A DNA stretch of 61,373 bases from Ruminococcus sp. Lineage in GTDB: Bacteria > Bacillota > Clostridia > Oscillospirales > Ruminococcaceae. The stretch spans positions 63,204 through 124,576 of the forward strand of contig SVNI01000002.1 of NCBI GenBank assembly GCA_015066975.1. Reading direction: 5' to 3'. The notes under the pieces were generated by a model. The model searched no databases. It worked only from the letters and a program-made list of their open reading frames with translations, and was not told where the DNA came from. Shown piece after piece: positions 1 to 8,582 of the stretch (positions are counted from its first letter, which is position 1; every line of letters starts with the position of its first letter). The translations under genes and the position numbers were made by a program.

Positions 1-190
1 TCCACTGAAGAATCCGTTGAAGATTCCACTGAAGAATCCGTTGAAGATTCCACTGAAGAATCCGTTGAAGATTCCACTGAAGAATCCGTTGAAGATTCCA
101 CAGAAGAATCCGTTGAAGATTCCACTGAAGAATCTGTAGAAGATTCCACTGAAGAATCTGTAGAAGATTCCACAGAAGAATCCGAAACAG
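1..190 (+). repeat. 24-base tandem repeat encoding STEESVED
   Basis: Seven complete 24-base units start at 1, 25, 49, 73, 97, 121 and 145, and a degenerate eighth starts at 169. The first four are almost identical; the later ones vary by synonymous changes (gtt/gta, tcc/tct, act/aca). The array is in frame and continues past the left edge, so the true copy number is unknown. Confidence 0.95.
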
Positions 191-972
191 AAACACGTCC
201 GGTTGCTGTAGAAGATATCACCTTTGATGTTGACGGCGACGTTGATACAAATACAAACTTCTACTTCTCCCACGATGCAAGACCTTTTGATGTAGCTGAC
301 CTCATCAGAAAGGCTACTTACACCGAAACAACTACACTCGATGGCGAAACCACTTCCGAAATCGTAGACGTTGACCTTGCAAGATTTGCATTTGGTACAA
401 CTGCTGATGCTCCTGTAATCGGTCTGTCTCCGAAGGATGTATTCACAGAAGAAAATCCCTATGAACTGACTCGTCTGTACATCTTCTATCAGAATGATGA
501 CGGTAGCTGGTCTGCATCTGATGCTGAACTGTATGTTTACATTGGTGTAAAGGGTGACGCAAACCTGAACGGCGAAGCAAATGCCGCCGATGCCGCTTCT
601 ATCCTAAAATATGCCGCCGCTATTGGTGCTGGTGAAGAAGCATTCTTAACCACTGATGAACAGTATGATTCCGTAAAGAGCGGTGATGCTCTGGAAGCAT
701 TTGCATGGTTCTTAGCTGACGTTTCCGGCGAATCCAAGGATTCCGGTGCAACATCCAACAATCCTGCTGAAGCAGACGGCGCAGCTGTTAACGCTGGTGA
801 CTCCGCATCTATTCTGAAGTATGCTGCTGTTGTTGGTTCTGAAGGTGAAGCAAACTGGGTAACAGATGTATTCCGTGCTACTAATGCAGAAGCTTCTCTG
901 CCGAAATACACAGAAGAAATCTACAACTGGGAACTGGAACATCCGACTGAAACCACTGATGATGCTGAATAA
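1..972 (+). CDS. Dockerin-containing secreted protein, 3' part only
   Basis: The reading frame is open at the left window edge and ends with TAA at 970-972, leaving 323 codons. The first 64 or so residues are seven full copies and one degenerate copy of the acidic octapeptide STEESVED, a probable linker. Residues about 65-180 are an unassigned, probably beta-rich region. The C-terminus has two dockerin-like calcium loops: GDANLNGEANAAD near residue 185 and ADGAAVNAGDSAS near residue 259, each followed by ILKYAA. Dockerins bind cohesins and tie a protein into a cellulosome-like complex. About 40 residues separate the two helices' loops, more than in typical dockerins. The signal peptide and any catalytic module lie outside the window. 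The next gene encodes a cohesin-like protein 108 bases downstream, so the two products may work together on the cell surface. Confidence 0.8.
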   Translation, partial: STEESVEDSTEESVEDSTEESVEDSTEESVEDSTEESVEDSTEESVEDSTEESVEDSTEESETETRPVAVEDITFDVDGDVDTNTNFYFSHDARPFDVADLIRKATYTETTTLDGETTSEIVDVDLARFAFGTTADAPVIGLSPKDVFTEENPYELTRLYIFYQNDDGSWSASDAELYVYIGVKGDANLNGEANAADAASILKYAAAIGAGEEAFLTTDEQYDSVKSGDALEAFAWFLADVSGESKDSGATSNNPAEADGAAVNAGDSASILKYAAVVGSEGEANWVTDVFRATNAEASLPKYTEEIYNWELEHPTETTDDAE

Positions 973-1007
973 TCCTATTGCGCAAAAAATTTAATCTGCT
1001 AGTAATG

Positions 1008-1041
1008 TGATGCACTGCACTTTCCTCAGTGCGGTGCATCA
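1008..1041 (+). terminator. Hairpin after the dockerin gene
   Basis: Fourteen-base arms (1008-1021 and 1028-1041) pair with one wobble around a six-base loop. No strong T-run follows, only an AT-rich stretch, so it may be a weak terminator or a processing/attenuation hairpin between the dockerin gene and the cohesin-like gene. Confidence 0.5.
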
Positions 1042-1080
1042 TATAAAATTTAAATTTTTATTTGAAAGGAAATTACGAAA

Positions 1081-2055
1081 ATGAAGAAGATTAGCTTTAA
1101 GAAAGCAGTTGCTGCTGTAGCTGCAATGTCTTTAATCGCTTGCACATCTGCTATGACCGCCGCCGCATCCGCTGCTGGTGCTACAATTGAAATTGAAAAC
1201 AAAACCCTGACTGTTGATGAAGCAAAGGCTCTGAACTATAAAGTTCCGCTGTTTGTTACATTAACTGAAAATGCTGGTTTGACCGCTATTGAATTCGGTA
1301 TTGAAGTTTCTGATAATCTTCCTTACACAGTTTATCCTGAAGCTATAGATGCAGAAGATATCACTGCTGCTGCTGAAGCTGCTGTACCGGATAAATTCAA
1401 AGAAGGTACTCTGAGAATCACAATGGAAACCGCAGACAGCACAACTCAGAACATGAGCTGGGCTGCATGGGCTACAGCAAGTGCTAATACCAGAAGCAAT
1501 ATTAATTTACTGCTCGTTGAAGTAGAAATTCCTTCTACTGTAGTCGGCGGTGAACACTATGACGTTACTTACAGAACAGAAGGTGTCGGCAAGAACGGCA
1601 AGGCTTCTAAGGAACTGTTCATGAACGATACAGTTGACTATGTAGCTGCTGGTTCTGTTGACCACGTTGACGGCTGGATTGAAATCGAAGGCGGTACAAC
1701 CACAACTACAACTACTACAACTACAACTACTACCACAACTACAACTACTACAACTTCTACATCTACAAGCACATCTACATCTACATCCACAAGCACATCT
1801 ACTTCCACATCCACAAGCACATCTACTTCCACATCCAGCACATCCGCTACATCTTCCACAACAAAGGCTTCTACTACAACCACAAAGGCTACAACAAAGG
1901 CTACCACAACAACAAAGGCTACTACAGCAAACACCGTTGTTGCTTCTTCCTCTCCGAAGACCGGCGTTGCAGACGTTCTCCCGATTGCCGGTGTTGCAGC
2001 AGCAGTTGCAGTACTGGGCGGCGTAGCAGTTGTTTCCAAGAAGAAGAACGACTAA
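1081..2055 (+). CDS. Cell-wall-anchored cohesin-like protein
   Basis: 324 residues. A signal peptide covers residues 1-32 (lysine-rich start, Ala-rich core). Residues about 34-208 form a cohesin-like beta-sandwich: the NYKVPLFVTLTENAGLTAIEFGIEV stretch matches the first cohesin strands in pattern, and SNINLLLVEVEIPSTVVGG resembles a late strand and loop. A Thr then Thr-Ser linker follows (about 209-288), then a sortase-type tail: SPKTG at 291-295, a hydrophobic helix and KKKND. The sorting motif has Ser where LPxTG has Leu. The product is probably displayed on the wall and captures dockerin proteins, like small anchoring scaffoldins. The gene has a GAAAGGA ribosome site. A related cohesin-like domain with a dockerin instead of an anchor is encoded at 37406-38212. 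The cohesin call rests on pattern, not on a computed match. Confidence 0.7.
   Translation: MKKISFKKAVAAVAAMSLIACTSAMTAAASAAGATIEIENKTLTVDEAKALNYKVPLFVTLTENAGLTAIEFGIEVSDNLPYTVYPEAIDAEDITAAAEAAVPDKFKEGTLRITMETADSTTQNMSWAAWATASANTRSNINLLLVEVEIPSTVVGGEHYDVTYRTEGVGKNGKASKELFMNDTVDYVAAGSVDHVDGWIEIEGGTTTTTTTTTTTTTTTTTTTTSTSTSTSTSTSTSTSTSTSTSTSTSTSSTSATSSTTKASTTTTKATTKATTTTKATTANTVVASSSPKTGVADVLPIAGVAAAVAVLGGVAVVSKKKND
1696..1860 (+). repeat. Threonine/serine codon microsatellite
   Basis: A run of ACN codons followed by alternating ACA/TCT-type codons encodes a poly-Thr then Thr-Ser linker between the cohesin-like domain and the cell-wall anchor. The repeat unit is a multiple of three, so slippage would change linker length without breaking the frame. 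Confidence 0.85.
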
Positions 2056-2093
2056 TTCTGATTCAAAGAACAACAAGCCTGAATAAGCTTTTT

Positions 2094-2130
2094 ACAGACT
2101 TCCTGAGAAATCAGGGAGTCTGTTTTATTT
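2094..2130 (+). terminator. Rho-independent terminator of the cohesin-like gene
   Basis: Arms 2094-2106 and 2111-2122 pair around a GAAA loop (one weak position), followed by TTTTATTT. Confidence 0.9.
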
Positions 2131-2140
2131 CCCTATTGCC

Positions 2141-2182
2141 GAAAAAAATCATCCGGCTGATGATTTCTCTCATCAGCCGGAT
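2141..2182 (-). terminator. Terminator of the acn-icd-rex operon
   Basis: Perfect 13-base arms at 2151-2163 and 2170-2182. The A-run at 2142-2148 gives a U-run on the minus transcript that ends just after rex. The plus side also has a T-run (2185-2191), so it probably works both ways. Confidence 0.9.
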
Positions 2183-2189
2183 AGTTTTT

Positions 2190-2831
2190 TTATTTTTCGT
2201 CATTCCTGCGATGCATACAGTAAGCAAGCGTCATCAGGCTGTCGCCAAGATGGACATTCTCCACAATCACATCAGGATTTGTGATTCTCAAATCAAAGTG
2301 ACTGAAATTCCAGAATCCGGCGATGCCCAGCGAAATCAGCTTGTCAGCCAACTGCTGGGCGGCATCTTTCGGAATACACAACACAGCGACCTGCGGTTTC
2401 CGCTGTTTGCAGAAGCTTTCCAGCGTTTCCATCGGCATGATAATCAAATTCGCTGTTGTTGTTCCTGCCAGAAGCGGATTATCATCAAAGATGCCGATTA
2501 ATTCACATCCGCGTTTCTGAAAATCCAGATGTGCCGCTACGGCTTTTCCGAGATTGCCTGCGCCAATCAGAATCACGCCGGTATGCTCATGCACGCCCAG
2601 AATCTCCCCGATAATCTCACGCAGTTCCCGCACATGATAGCCGTAGCCCTGCTGACCGAATCCGCCGAAGCAGTTGAAATCCTGCCGAATCTGCGAAGCG
2701 GAAAGCCCCATTCTCTGTGCGAGTTCGCGAGAGGAGATACGCTCTATCTGTTCTCGCTCCAGCTCCCCCAAAAATCGGTAATATCTGGGAAGCCGGCGAA
2801 TGACAGGAGTAGAAATCACCTGTTTTCCCAT
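2190..2831 (-). CDS. rex: Redox-sensing transcriptional repressor Rex
   Basis: 213 residues, the usual Rex length. The winged-helix DNA-binding domain covers about residues 1-80 (STPVIRRLPRYYRFL, then SSRELAQRMGLSASQIRQDF), and the Rossmann NAD(H)-binding domain follows with GAGNLG at 90-95 and FDDNP. Rex represses fermentation and respiration genes and leaves DNA when NADH is high. Its start is nine bases after the icd stop and its ribosome site GGAG overlaps that stop, so it is the last gene of the aconitase operon. Two sequences resembling the clostridial Rex operator lie in front of the FNT channel gene at 38360-38398, a likely target. I saw no similar operator in front of its own operon. 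Confidence 0.97.
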   Translation of the reverse strand: MGKQVISTPVIRRLPRYYRFLGELEREQIERISSRELAQRMGLSASQIRQDFNCFGGFGQQGYGYHVRELREIIGEILGVHEHTGVILIGAGNLGKAVAAHLDFQKRGCELIGIFDDNPLLAGTTTANLIIMPMETLESFCKQRKPQVAVLCIPKDAAQQLADKLISLGIAGFWNFSHFDLRITNPDVIVENVHLGDSLMTLAYCMHRRNDEK

Positions 2832-2840
2832 AATTTCTCC

Positions 2841-4055
2841 TTACTGCATCAGGGCAGAGAGTCTTGTATTAATTTCTTCTAAGAATTCTCTGGAGTTGAC
2901 TTTTCTCTTATTTTCGAGTTTGGAGAGAAGATACAGGTCACCGGTCATGACACCTTCTTCAATAGTCTGGATAGTAGCTTTTTCGAGCTTGTCGGCATAA
3001 GCGATTAATTCCGGAATGTTATCGAGTTCGCCTCTTTTGCGGAGTGCACCGCTCCAAGCAAAGATAGTTGCAACGGAGTTTGTAGAAGTTTCTTCGCCTT
3101 TGAGATGCTTATAATAATGACGCTGAACCGTACCGTGAGCGGCTTCATACTCATAGACACCAGAGGGAGAGACTAAAACAGAAGTCATCATAGCGAGAGA
3201 GCCGTAAGCGGTAGAAACCATATCAGACATCACATCACCGTCATAGTTTTTGCAAGCCCAGATATAACCGCCATTGGAACGAATCACACGGGCAACGGCA
3301 TCATCAATAAGCGTGTAGAAATATTCGATACCAGCTTCTTCAAATTTTGCTTTATACTCATTCTCGAAGATTTCGGCGAAAATATCTTTAAATCTATGGT
3401 CATATTTTTTGGAGATAGTATCTTTAGTAGCGAACCACAAATCCTGCTTGAGGTCGAGCGCATAGTTAAAGCAAGCTCTGGCAAATCCGGAGATACTGTC
3501 ATCACGGTTATGCAGACCCTGAATGATGCCGTCACTTTCCGTAAATTCATGAATGAGCTGACGTGTTTCATTTCCGTCCTTATCAGTATAGACGAGTTCA
3601 GCTTTTCCGCCTTGTTTTACCTGCATTTCGGTATTTTTATACACATCACCGTAAGCATGGCGGGCGATTGTGATAGGCTTAGTCCATGTCGGAATATAGG
3701 GTGTAATGCCCTTTACGAGAATCGGAGTTCTGAAAACAGTACCGTCAAGAATGGCTCTGATAGTGCCGTTTGGAGACTTCCACATTTCAGAAAGATGATA
3801 TTCCGGCATACGGGCAGCATTCGGGGTGATAGTCGCACACTTGACAGCGACACCGTATTTCTTAGTCGCTTCGGCACTGTCAAATGTTACCTTATCTTTA
3901 GTTTCTTCGCGATGATTCAGACCTAAGTCATAATATTCTGTTTTAAGGTCAACATAAGGAATAATCAGAATATCCTTAATCCACTGCCACAGAATTCTTG
4001 TCATTTCGTCGCCGTCCATTTCGACGAGTGGGGTTGTCATTTTGATTTTATCCAT
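2841..4055 (-). CDS. icd: NADP-dependent isocitrate dehydrogenase
   Basis: 404 residues, the size of the dimeric type II enzymes that are shared by eukaryotes and some bacteria. It oxidises isocitrate to 2-oxoglutarate in the cytosol, giving NADPH and the carbon skeleton for glutamate. Visible family stretches include [15 protein letters not shown] at the N-terminus, [21 protein letters not shown] in the middle, [24 protein letters not shown] and [11 protein letters not shown] with its nucleotide-binding residues. The start is preceded by AAGGAGG. It sits between the PARG-like gene and rex in a minus-strand operon that begins with aconitase, which makes its substrate. Confidence 0.97.
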   Translation of the reverse strand: MDKIKMTTPLVEMDGDEMTRILWQWIKDILIIPYVDLKTEYYDLGLNHREETKDKVTFDSAEATKKYGVAVKCATITPNAARMPEYHLSEMWKSPNGTIRAILDGTVFRTPILVKGITPYIPTWTKPITIARHAYGDVYKNTEMQVKQGGKAELVYTDKDGNETRQLIHEFTESDGIIQGLHNRDDSISGFARACFNYALDLKQDLWFATKDTISKKYDHRFKDIFAEIFENEYKAKFEEAGIEYFYTLIDDAVARVIRSNGGYIWACKNYDGDVMSDMVSTAYGSLAMMTSVLVSPSGVYEYEAAHGTVQRHYYKHLKGEETSTNSVATIFAWSGALRKRGELDNIPELIAYADKLEKATIQTIEEGVMTGDLYLLSKLENKRKVNSREFLEEINTRLSALMQ

Positions 4056-4078
4056 TGGAAATTCCTCCTTGAAAATAA

Positions 4079-4783
4079 TTATTTCTTTGCTGAGGGGTCA
4101 GCAAATATAATTTTGATATTATCCCTGATATACTGATTAATTGCCTGTTCAAACTGCGGGTAGACGATTTCACGCTTATTTCCGAACACTCCGCATCCGA
4201 ACGCGCCGAGAATCAGCGTATCTGGATTCTGCACAGCGCACAAACTGATGATATTCTCAATTCTGTGTGCCATGACGAGATTTAACTTTTTCTGCGAAAA
4301 CAGAAATTTTGCAAACGTCCGATTCACTGCCGGGCAGGTGATGAAATCACATAATTTCGGCGATTCCAGAAGATTTCCGGAATTATCCCGAATTATCGGA
4401 ACGTTTCGGGAATATATCATAGAATCTGTATAATCCGGAAGAAGATGTAGTCGGTTCGCATGATAGTATTTCTTAGCCGTTTTGATAGTATAATACAGCA
4501 TACTCGCCCGACAGAGGGCTTCTTCCTGCGCGTTTCCGCCCAGAATGTACCCTCCGCCCGGATACATGGCATTTGCGAAGTTCAGGGCGATAGTTCTGCC
4601 CTGTCCGTAATTCAGAACCGCCGTGATAGTATCCGTACAGACCAGATTTTCAGATACCTGAAATTTCTGTTTTCTCTGCACGGGTTCAGCTGAAACGTTC
4701 TGAAAGACTTCTGACTGCATATCCGGATAAGAATTATTTTTAAAAATCTTATCATTTTGAAATTTTATTTTTAAAAAATTCAT
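4079..4783 (-). CDS. TIGR02452-type poly(ADP-ribose) glycohydrolase-like protein
   Basis: 234 residues from the ATG at 4783, chosen because GGAG lies eight bases upstream; a longer in-frame reading exists but has no ribosome site. It shows the bacterial PARG signature: GGG at 76-78 and QEE at 86-88, with surrounding text [17 protein letters not shown]. The C-terminal [13 protein letters not shown] loop is the usual macrodomain-like phosphate loop. Proteins of this family hydrolyse ADP-ribose polymers or ADP-ribosyl groups. The gene lies in an operon otherwise devoted to aconitase, IDH and the NADH sensor Rex, which hints at a link to NAD-derived signals. The exact substrate cannot be seen. 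Its start lies two bases after the stop of the small membrane gene upstream. Confidence 0.85.
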   Translation of the reverse strand: MNFLKIKFQNDKIFKNNSYPDMQSEVFQNVSAEPVQRKQKFQVSENLVCTDTITAVLNYGQGRTIALNFANAMYPGGGYILGGNAQEEALCRASMLYYTIKTAKKYYHANRLHLLPDYTDSMIYSRNVPIIRDNSGNLLESPKLCDFITCPAVNRTFAKFLFSQKKLNLVMAHRIENIISLCAVQNPDTLILGAFGCGVFGNKREIVYPQFEQAINQYIRDNIKIIFADPSAKK

Positions 4784-4785
4784 GA

Positions 4786-4962
4786 TTATTTCTCCAGACA
4801 TACCAGAAGCACACAAACCAGCAGCATTATTAAACAAGCCGTTGTTTTTCTGACACCAGACGATATTTTCGGAGCATAAGTTTTCAGCAAGTACTCTGTT
4901 CCGTAATAAAATGCCGCCATAATCACAATGCTGATAAATCTACTTAATTCTTTCCCAAACAT
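4786..4962 (-). CDS. Small membrane protein, 58 residues
   Basis: ATG at 4962 to TAA at 4786-4788. The product has two hydrophobic segments (about residues 8-19 and 41-55) around a basic loop, with no recognised domain. It starts four bases after the preceding 79-residue gene stops and ends two bases before the PARG-like gene starts, so it is probably translationally coupled in the aconitase operon. No strong ribosome site is visible. Confidence depends mainly on the tight packing and on hydropathy. Confidence 0.55.
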   Translation of the reverse strand: MFGKELSRFISIVIMAAFYYGTEYLLKTYAPKISSGVRKTTACLIMLLVCVLLVCLEK

Positions 4963-4966
4963 AAAA

Positions 4967-5206
4967 TTATCTTAAATTATATACTATCATGATAATTACA
5001 CAGACAGCAGATGCTGCCAAAACGCTGATAATTTTTCTGTTCACAGATGGCATGTCCGGAACATATTTTTCTAACTGATAATCCGCTGCCACAAAAACTA
5101 TCACTACAATTATCATAATAACTGTAATTATCATTTCTGTTCCGCTGCAAAGCAGAAACAGAAGTATCAGTGCAACACTTACAATTGTACTGTTTTTCCA
5201 ATTCAT
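4967..5206 (-). CDS. Small membrane protein, 79 residues
   Basis: Three hydrophobic segments are visible: about residues 8-20, 26-42 (IITVIMIIVVIVFVAA) and 61-76. No family is recognised. It starts nine bases after the aconitase stop. The ribosome site is weak (AT-rich spacer), so translation may rely on coupling to aconitase. It lies between aconitase and the PARG-like/IDH genes, next to a second small membrane protein. Confidence 0.6.
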   Translation of the reverse strand: MNWKNSTIVSVALILLFLLCSGTEMIITVIMIIVVIVFVAADYQLEKYVPDMPSVNRKIISVLAASAVCVIIMIVYNLR

Positions 5207-5215
5207 AAATTATAA

Positions 5216-7168
5216 TTATTTCAGGTTTTCTCTGGTATAGTCCAGCAGACCGCCTGCAAGCATAATATCCTTTGTTCTGCCGGTCAGTTCGCAGAGAACC
5301 GGAATTTCCTTGCCTGTTGTCTTGTTGATAACATTGAACTGTGTTTCTCCTGCTTCGACTTTGGCACGGATGTCAGCCAGTTCCAGCACATCGCCCTGAC
5401 TGATTGCATCATAATCGGATTCGTTCACGAATGTCAGAGGCAGAATGCCGGCATTAATCAGATTTGCTCTGTGAATTCTTGCAAAAGATTTCACCAGAAC
5501 CGCCTTGATGCCAAGATACAGCGGCGCAAGTGCAGCATGTTCACGGGATGAACCCTGTCCATAGTTAGAACCGCCGACGATAATGCTCTTGCCGAGTTCT
5601 TTGGCTCTGGTCGGGAAAGTTTCATCACATACAGTAAAGCAATGCTGGGAAATCGCCGGAATGTTCGAGCGCAGAGGCAGAATCTTCGCACCGGCAGGCA
5701 TGATATGGTCAGTTGTGATGTTATCTTCCACTTTGAGAGATACCGGAGCTTCGATAGAGACTTCCAGAGGAGCTGTTTCCGGATAAGACTTGATATTAGG
5801 CCCTCTCAGAATTTCCACGTTCGGAGCTTCTTCTTCGGATGCCGGAAGCGCAATCATGTTATCATGAACTGTGAACTTTTCAGGAAGTACGAATTCCGGC
5901 ATTTCGCCGATTTCGCGCGGGTCAGTCAGATAGCCTGTCACAGCAGAAATTGCCGCAAGTTCCGGAGAAACAAGATAAATCTGTCCGTCCTTAGTTCCGG
6001 AGCGTCCGAGGAAGTTTCTGTTGAAGGTTCTCAAAGAAATGCCCTTAGAGTTCGGAGACTGTCCCATGCCGATACAAGGACCGCAGGCACTTTCCAGAAT
6101 TCTTGCACCTGCATCAATCATGATAGACAATAAGCCCATATCTGCCATCATGTTGAGCACCTGCTTAGAACCAGGGGCGATTGCAAGAGAAACATCCGGA
6201 TGTACAGTCTTTCCTTTCAGGATGTGAGCGACTTTCATCATATCGAGCAGAGAGGAATTCGTACATGAGCCAATGCATACTTGGTCAATCTTCATCTTGC
6301 CGCCCTTTTCTTCTTCGATTTCCTTGACGGACTTGACATTATCGGGAGAGTGAGGACATGCCGCAAGCGGTACGAGTTCAGAAAGATTGATATTGACTTC
6401 TTCATCATAAACAGCATCCTCATCGGCTTTCTGTTCTGTCCAGACTTCGCCTCTGCCCTGTGCTTCGAGGAATTGTTTTGTAATTTCATCAGACGGAAAA
6501 ATAGAAGTTGTTGCGCCGAGTTCTGCGCCCATATTGGTGATAGTGGCACGTTCCGGAACGGAAAGTGTCTTGACACCTTCGCCACAATATTCGATAACTT
6601 TTCCGACACCGCCCTTGACGGATAATCTTCTTAATACTTCTAAGATAACATCCTTAGCAGCTACCCACGGAGAAAGCTTGCCTGTCAGGTTAACTTTGAC
6701 AATCTTCGGATAAGTGATATAATATGCACCACCACCCATAGCAACGGCAACATCCAGACCGCCTGCGCCGATAGCAATCATACCGATACCGCCTCCGGTT
6801 GGAGTATGGCTGTCAGAGCCGATTAAAGTTTTCCCCGGAATGCCGAAACGTTCCAGATGAACCTGATGGCAGATACCATTGCCCGGACGGGAAAAATAAA
6901 TGCCGTGCTTCTTGGCTACTGAACCGATAAAACGATGGTCATCAGCATTTTCAAAGCCGTTCTGGAGGGTGTTATGGTCGATGTATGCGACACTTCTTTC
7001 AGTGCGGACACGAGGCACACCCATTGCCTCAAATTCGAGATAAGCCATAGTTCCGGTTGCGTCCTGTGTCAGAGTCTGGTCGATTCTGATGCCGATTTCC
7101 TGACCCTTGACGGGTTCGCCGTCCACGAGATGCGCACGGAGAATTTTTTCTGTGAGTGTGAAACCCAT
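5216..7168 (-). CDS. acnA: Aconitate hydratase
   Basis: 650 residues, the short clostridial type. It interconverts citrate and isocitrate with a [4Fe-4S] cluster. Cluster ligands are visible in CIGSCTNSS and ESACGPCIGMG. The N-terminal half has GSDSHTPTGGGIGMIAIGAGG, and the C-terminal swivel domain has GGSNYGQGSSREHAALAP. It is the first gene of the minus-strand operon and has a clear promoter at 7205-7233. With IDH it forms the oxidative branch from citrate to 2-oxoglutarate, typical of anaerobes that run an incomplete TCA cycle for glutamate synthesis. Citrate synthase is not in the window. Confidence 0.97.
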   Translation of the reverse strand: MGFTLTEKILRAHLVDGEPVKGQEIGIRIDQTLTQDATGTMAYLEFEAMGVPRVRTERSVAYIDHNTLQNGFENADDHRFIGSVAKKHGIYFSRPGNGICHQVHLERFGIPGKTLIGSDSHTPTGGGIGMIAIGAGGLDVAVAMGGGAYYITYPKIVKVNLTGKLSPWVAAKDVILEVLRRLSVKGGVGKVIEYCGEGVKTLSVPERATITNMGAELGATTSIFPSDEITKQFLEAQGRGEVWTEQKADEDAVYDEEVNINLSELVPLAACPHSPDNVKSVKEIEEEKGGKMKIDQVCIGSCTNSSLLDMMKVAHILKGKTVHPDVSLAIAPGSKQVLNMMADMGLLSIMIDAGARILESACGPCIGMGQSPNSKGISLRTFNRNFLGRSGTKDGQIYLVSPELAAISAVTGYLTDPREIGEMPEFVLPEKFTVHDNMIALPASEEEAPNVEILRGPNIKSYPETAPLEVSIEAPVSLKVEDNITTDHIMPAGAKILPLRSNIPAISQHCFTVCDETFPTRAKELGKSIIVGGSNYGQGSSREHAALAPLYLGIKAVLVKSFARIHRANLINAGILPLTFVNESDYDAISQGDVLELADIRAKVEAGETQFNVINKTTGKEIPVLCELTGRTKDIMLAGGLLDYTRENLK

Positions 7169-7204
7169 TTTGATTCATTCCTTTCAAAATAAAACTATAT
7201 TTCT

Positions 7205-7233
7205 ATTATACTGCAAAAAACATTCTTTGTCAA
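7205..7233 (-). promoter_or_regulatory. Sigma-A promoter of the aconitase operon
   Basis: On the minus strand TTGACA (7228-7233), 17-base spacer, TATAAT (7205-7210): an exact consensus. It lies about 37 bases upstream of the aconitase start. Confidence 0.92.
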
Positions 7234-7255
7234 CTATTTCACAAATGAAAAAATA

Positions 7256-7288
7256 GAAAAAAGCCTTGCTTTTGAAAGCAGGGCTTTA
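7256..7288 (-). terminator. Terminator after the 108-residue gene
   Basis: Arms of about 13 bases (one wobble) around a TG loop; the minus transcript ends in a U-run from the A-stretch at 7257-7262. Confidence 0.85.
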
Positions 7289-7293
7289 TAAGA

Positions 7294-7620
7294 TTATTTC
7301 AGATTGATTTTGATTTCAAAATCTTTTCTGCATTTGAATTTTTTTCCGAGCTGACGGATAAAATAATCTTCATCATCCGGAAAGATTTCCCTTGTGAGCG
7401 TTCTGAGCAAATTCAGATGTTCGGGAGATTCTTTGAGGGCGATTTCGAGCGTGCTCCAGCCGGATTCAACAGCATCATAGATTTCTTCCAGCACTGCCCA
7501 GAACAAATCATAGCCGTTGATTAGCTGATTCCGGGCAAGTCTTCCGGCATCATCAGAAGTCAGCATTTTTTCAAGCAGAGCATACTGTTTCCGGTTCAGG
7601 GTGATTTCGTATGTTTTCAT
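7294..7620 (-). CDS. Hypothetical protein, 108 residues
   Basis: The ATG at 7620 has AGAAGGA eight or so bases upstream; an upstream TTG in the same frame lacks this. The protein starts MKTYEITLNRKQYALLEKML and ends with a lysine-rich FIRQLGKKFKCRKDFEIKINLK; it looks helical and soluble, with no family I recognise. It follows the SGNH-like membrane protein by 20 bases on the same strand, so the two are probably co-transcribed and end at the terminator at 7256-7288. Confidence 0.65.
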   Translation of the reverse strand: MKTYEITLNRKQYALLEKMLTSDDAGRLARNQLINGYDLFWAVLEEIYDAVESGWSTLEIALKESPEHLNLLRTLTREIFPDDEDYFIRQLGKKFKCRKDFEIKINLK

Positions 7621-7640
7621 TTTTAATCCTTCTTTCAAGT

Positions 7641-8399
7641 TCAATCTGCAACATGTGTCAGAATCAGCTCCCCGATTGTTTTATAGAGGGTTTCATCGTT
7701 TTCGTACTCTCCAGCAAGTGTGCCGTCATCTTTTTTGAGACTGGTGTTGATATCTACATAATGTACGCTGTAGGCATCACAGAAAGCAAATAACTGTGTA
7801 TTCCACTCATTAATTTTTCTGGACTGTTCGGCATCCGCATCGGGAATGACATTCAGCAGATAAACAGGCTTGTTATGCTGATTCTGAATGATGGATACCA
7901 GATTTTTCAGCGCACTGAGCGTGGCTTCTGCATCGTCCGGATAGCCGTACCAGATATAGATTGCTTTTGTTTCAGTGACATTCCGGCTGATGCTGTTCAT
8001 TCTGGATTCTGACATGCCTGTAATGCTGTCTGTAAAGACGAATTCTGTTTTTGTATTATAATAAGCTGTCAGAGGGGAAAACTCTCCGATAAAAGCACTG
8101 GTTTCCATGCGTGTTTCTTCGGCGCGGTCTGAAAGCGGTACAGGATTTGTGACTGCTTTTTTATTTTTAATATTCTTGGTTTCTGTTCCGGAAGTGCCTG
8201 CTTCTGTGTTGCTGACGATTTCATTCTGCCAGTAATCCGGATTGGAAGATGCTGAAAGCATATAGATTCCGAACGTTCCGCCAAAAGAGAGTACTATCAG
8301 CAATAATAACACACCTAATTTAAACTGTAAAAACGGCCCTGATTTCTTTTTTTCTATTTTGCCGTGTTTCTTTTTTTTCTTTTTGCTTGTACCAGCCAT
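7641..8399 (-). CDS. Membrane-anchored SGNH-hydrolase-like protein, probably inactive
   Basis: 252 residues from the ATG at 8399, which has GGGAGG ten bases upstream. The N-terminus is very rich in lysine (residues 5-20), followed by one transmembrane helix (about 28-48) and an extracellular domain. The C-terminal part resembles GDSL/SGNH hydrolases: VYLLNVIPDADAEQ, INEWNTQLFAFCDAYSVHYVDIN, and the closing helix region. The expected catalytic Ser block (GDS near the start of the domain) and the DxxH block near the end are not visible; LYKTIGEL stands where HLN-type motifs normally occur. It may bind rather than cleave a wall polymer. The assignment is by pattern and remains tentative. Confidence 0.6.
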   Translation of the reverse strand: MAGTSKKKKKKHGKIEKKKSGPFLQFKLGVLLLLIVLSFGGTFGIYMLSASSNPDYWQNEIVSNTEAGTSGTETKNIKNKKAVTNPVPLSDRAEETRMETSAFIGEFSPLTAYYNTKTEFVFTDSITGMSESRMNSISRNVTETKAIYIWYGYPDDAEATLSALKNLVSIIQNQHNKPVYLLNVIPDADAEQSRKINEWNTQLFAFCDAYSVHYVDINTSLKKDDGTLAGEYENDETLYKTIGELILTHVAD

Positions 8400-8504
8400 A
8401 AATGCATTGCCTCCCATTATAGTTTTGTCTATTAATATTATAACCGAATCTGCTTTATTTTGCAAGGGGTTTTCCTATCTTTTTCATAAAATATAAAAAA
8501 ATTG

Positions 8505-8533
8505 TTGCAAAACTAGTTTTTCTATAGTATAAT
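8505..8533 (+). promoter_or_regulatory. Promoter of asnB
   Basis: TTGCAA (8505-8510), 17-base spacer, TATAAT (8528-8533), about 50 bases before the start codon. Confidence 0.85.
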
Positions 8534-8582
8534 AAGAAATAGAAAAAATTTTCGCTTTTCTCTATTTAAGGAGGACTTTTTT

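Noticed and set aside
1..190. CRISPR array
   Set aside because: The 24-base units are directly adjacent without spacers and are an in-frame coding repeat.
1638..2039. Long minus-strand reading frame across the Thr/Ser linker
   Set aside because: It is an artefact of the codon repeat (poly-Val/Asp translation) and has no ribosome site; the plus-strand gene is clear.
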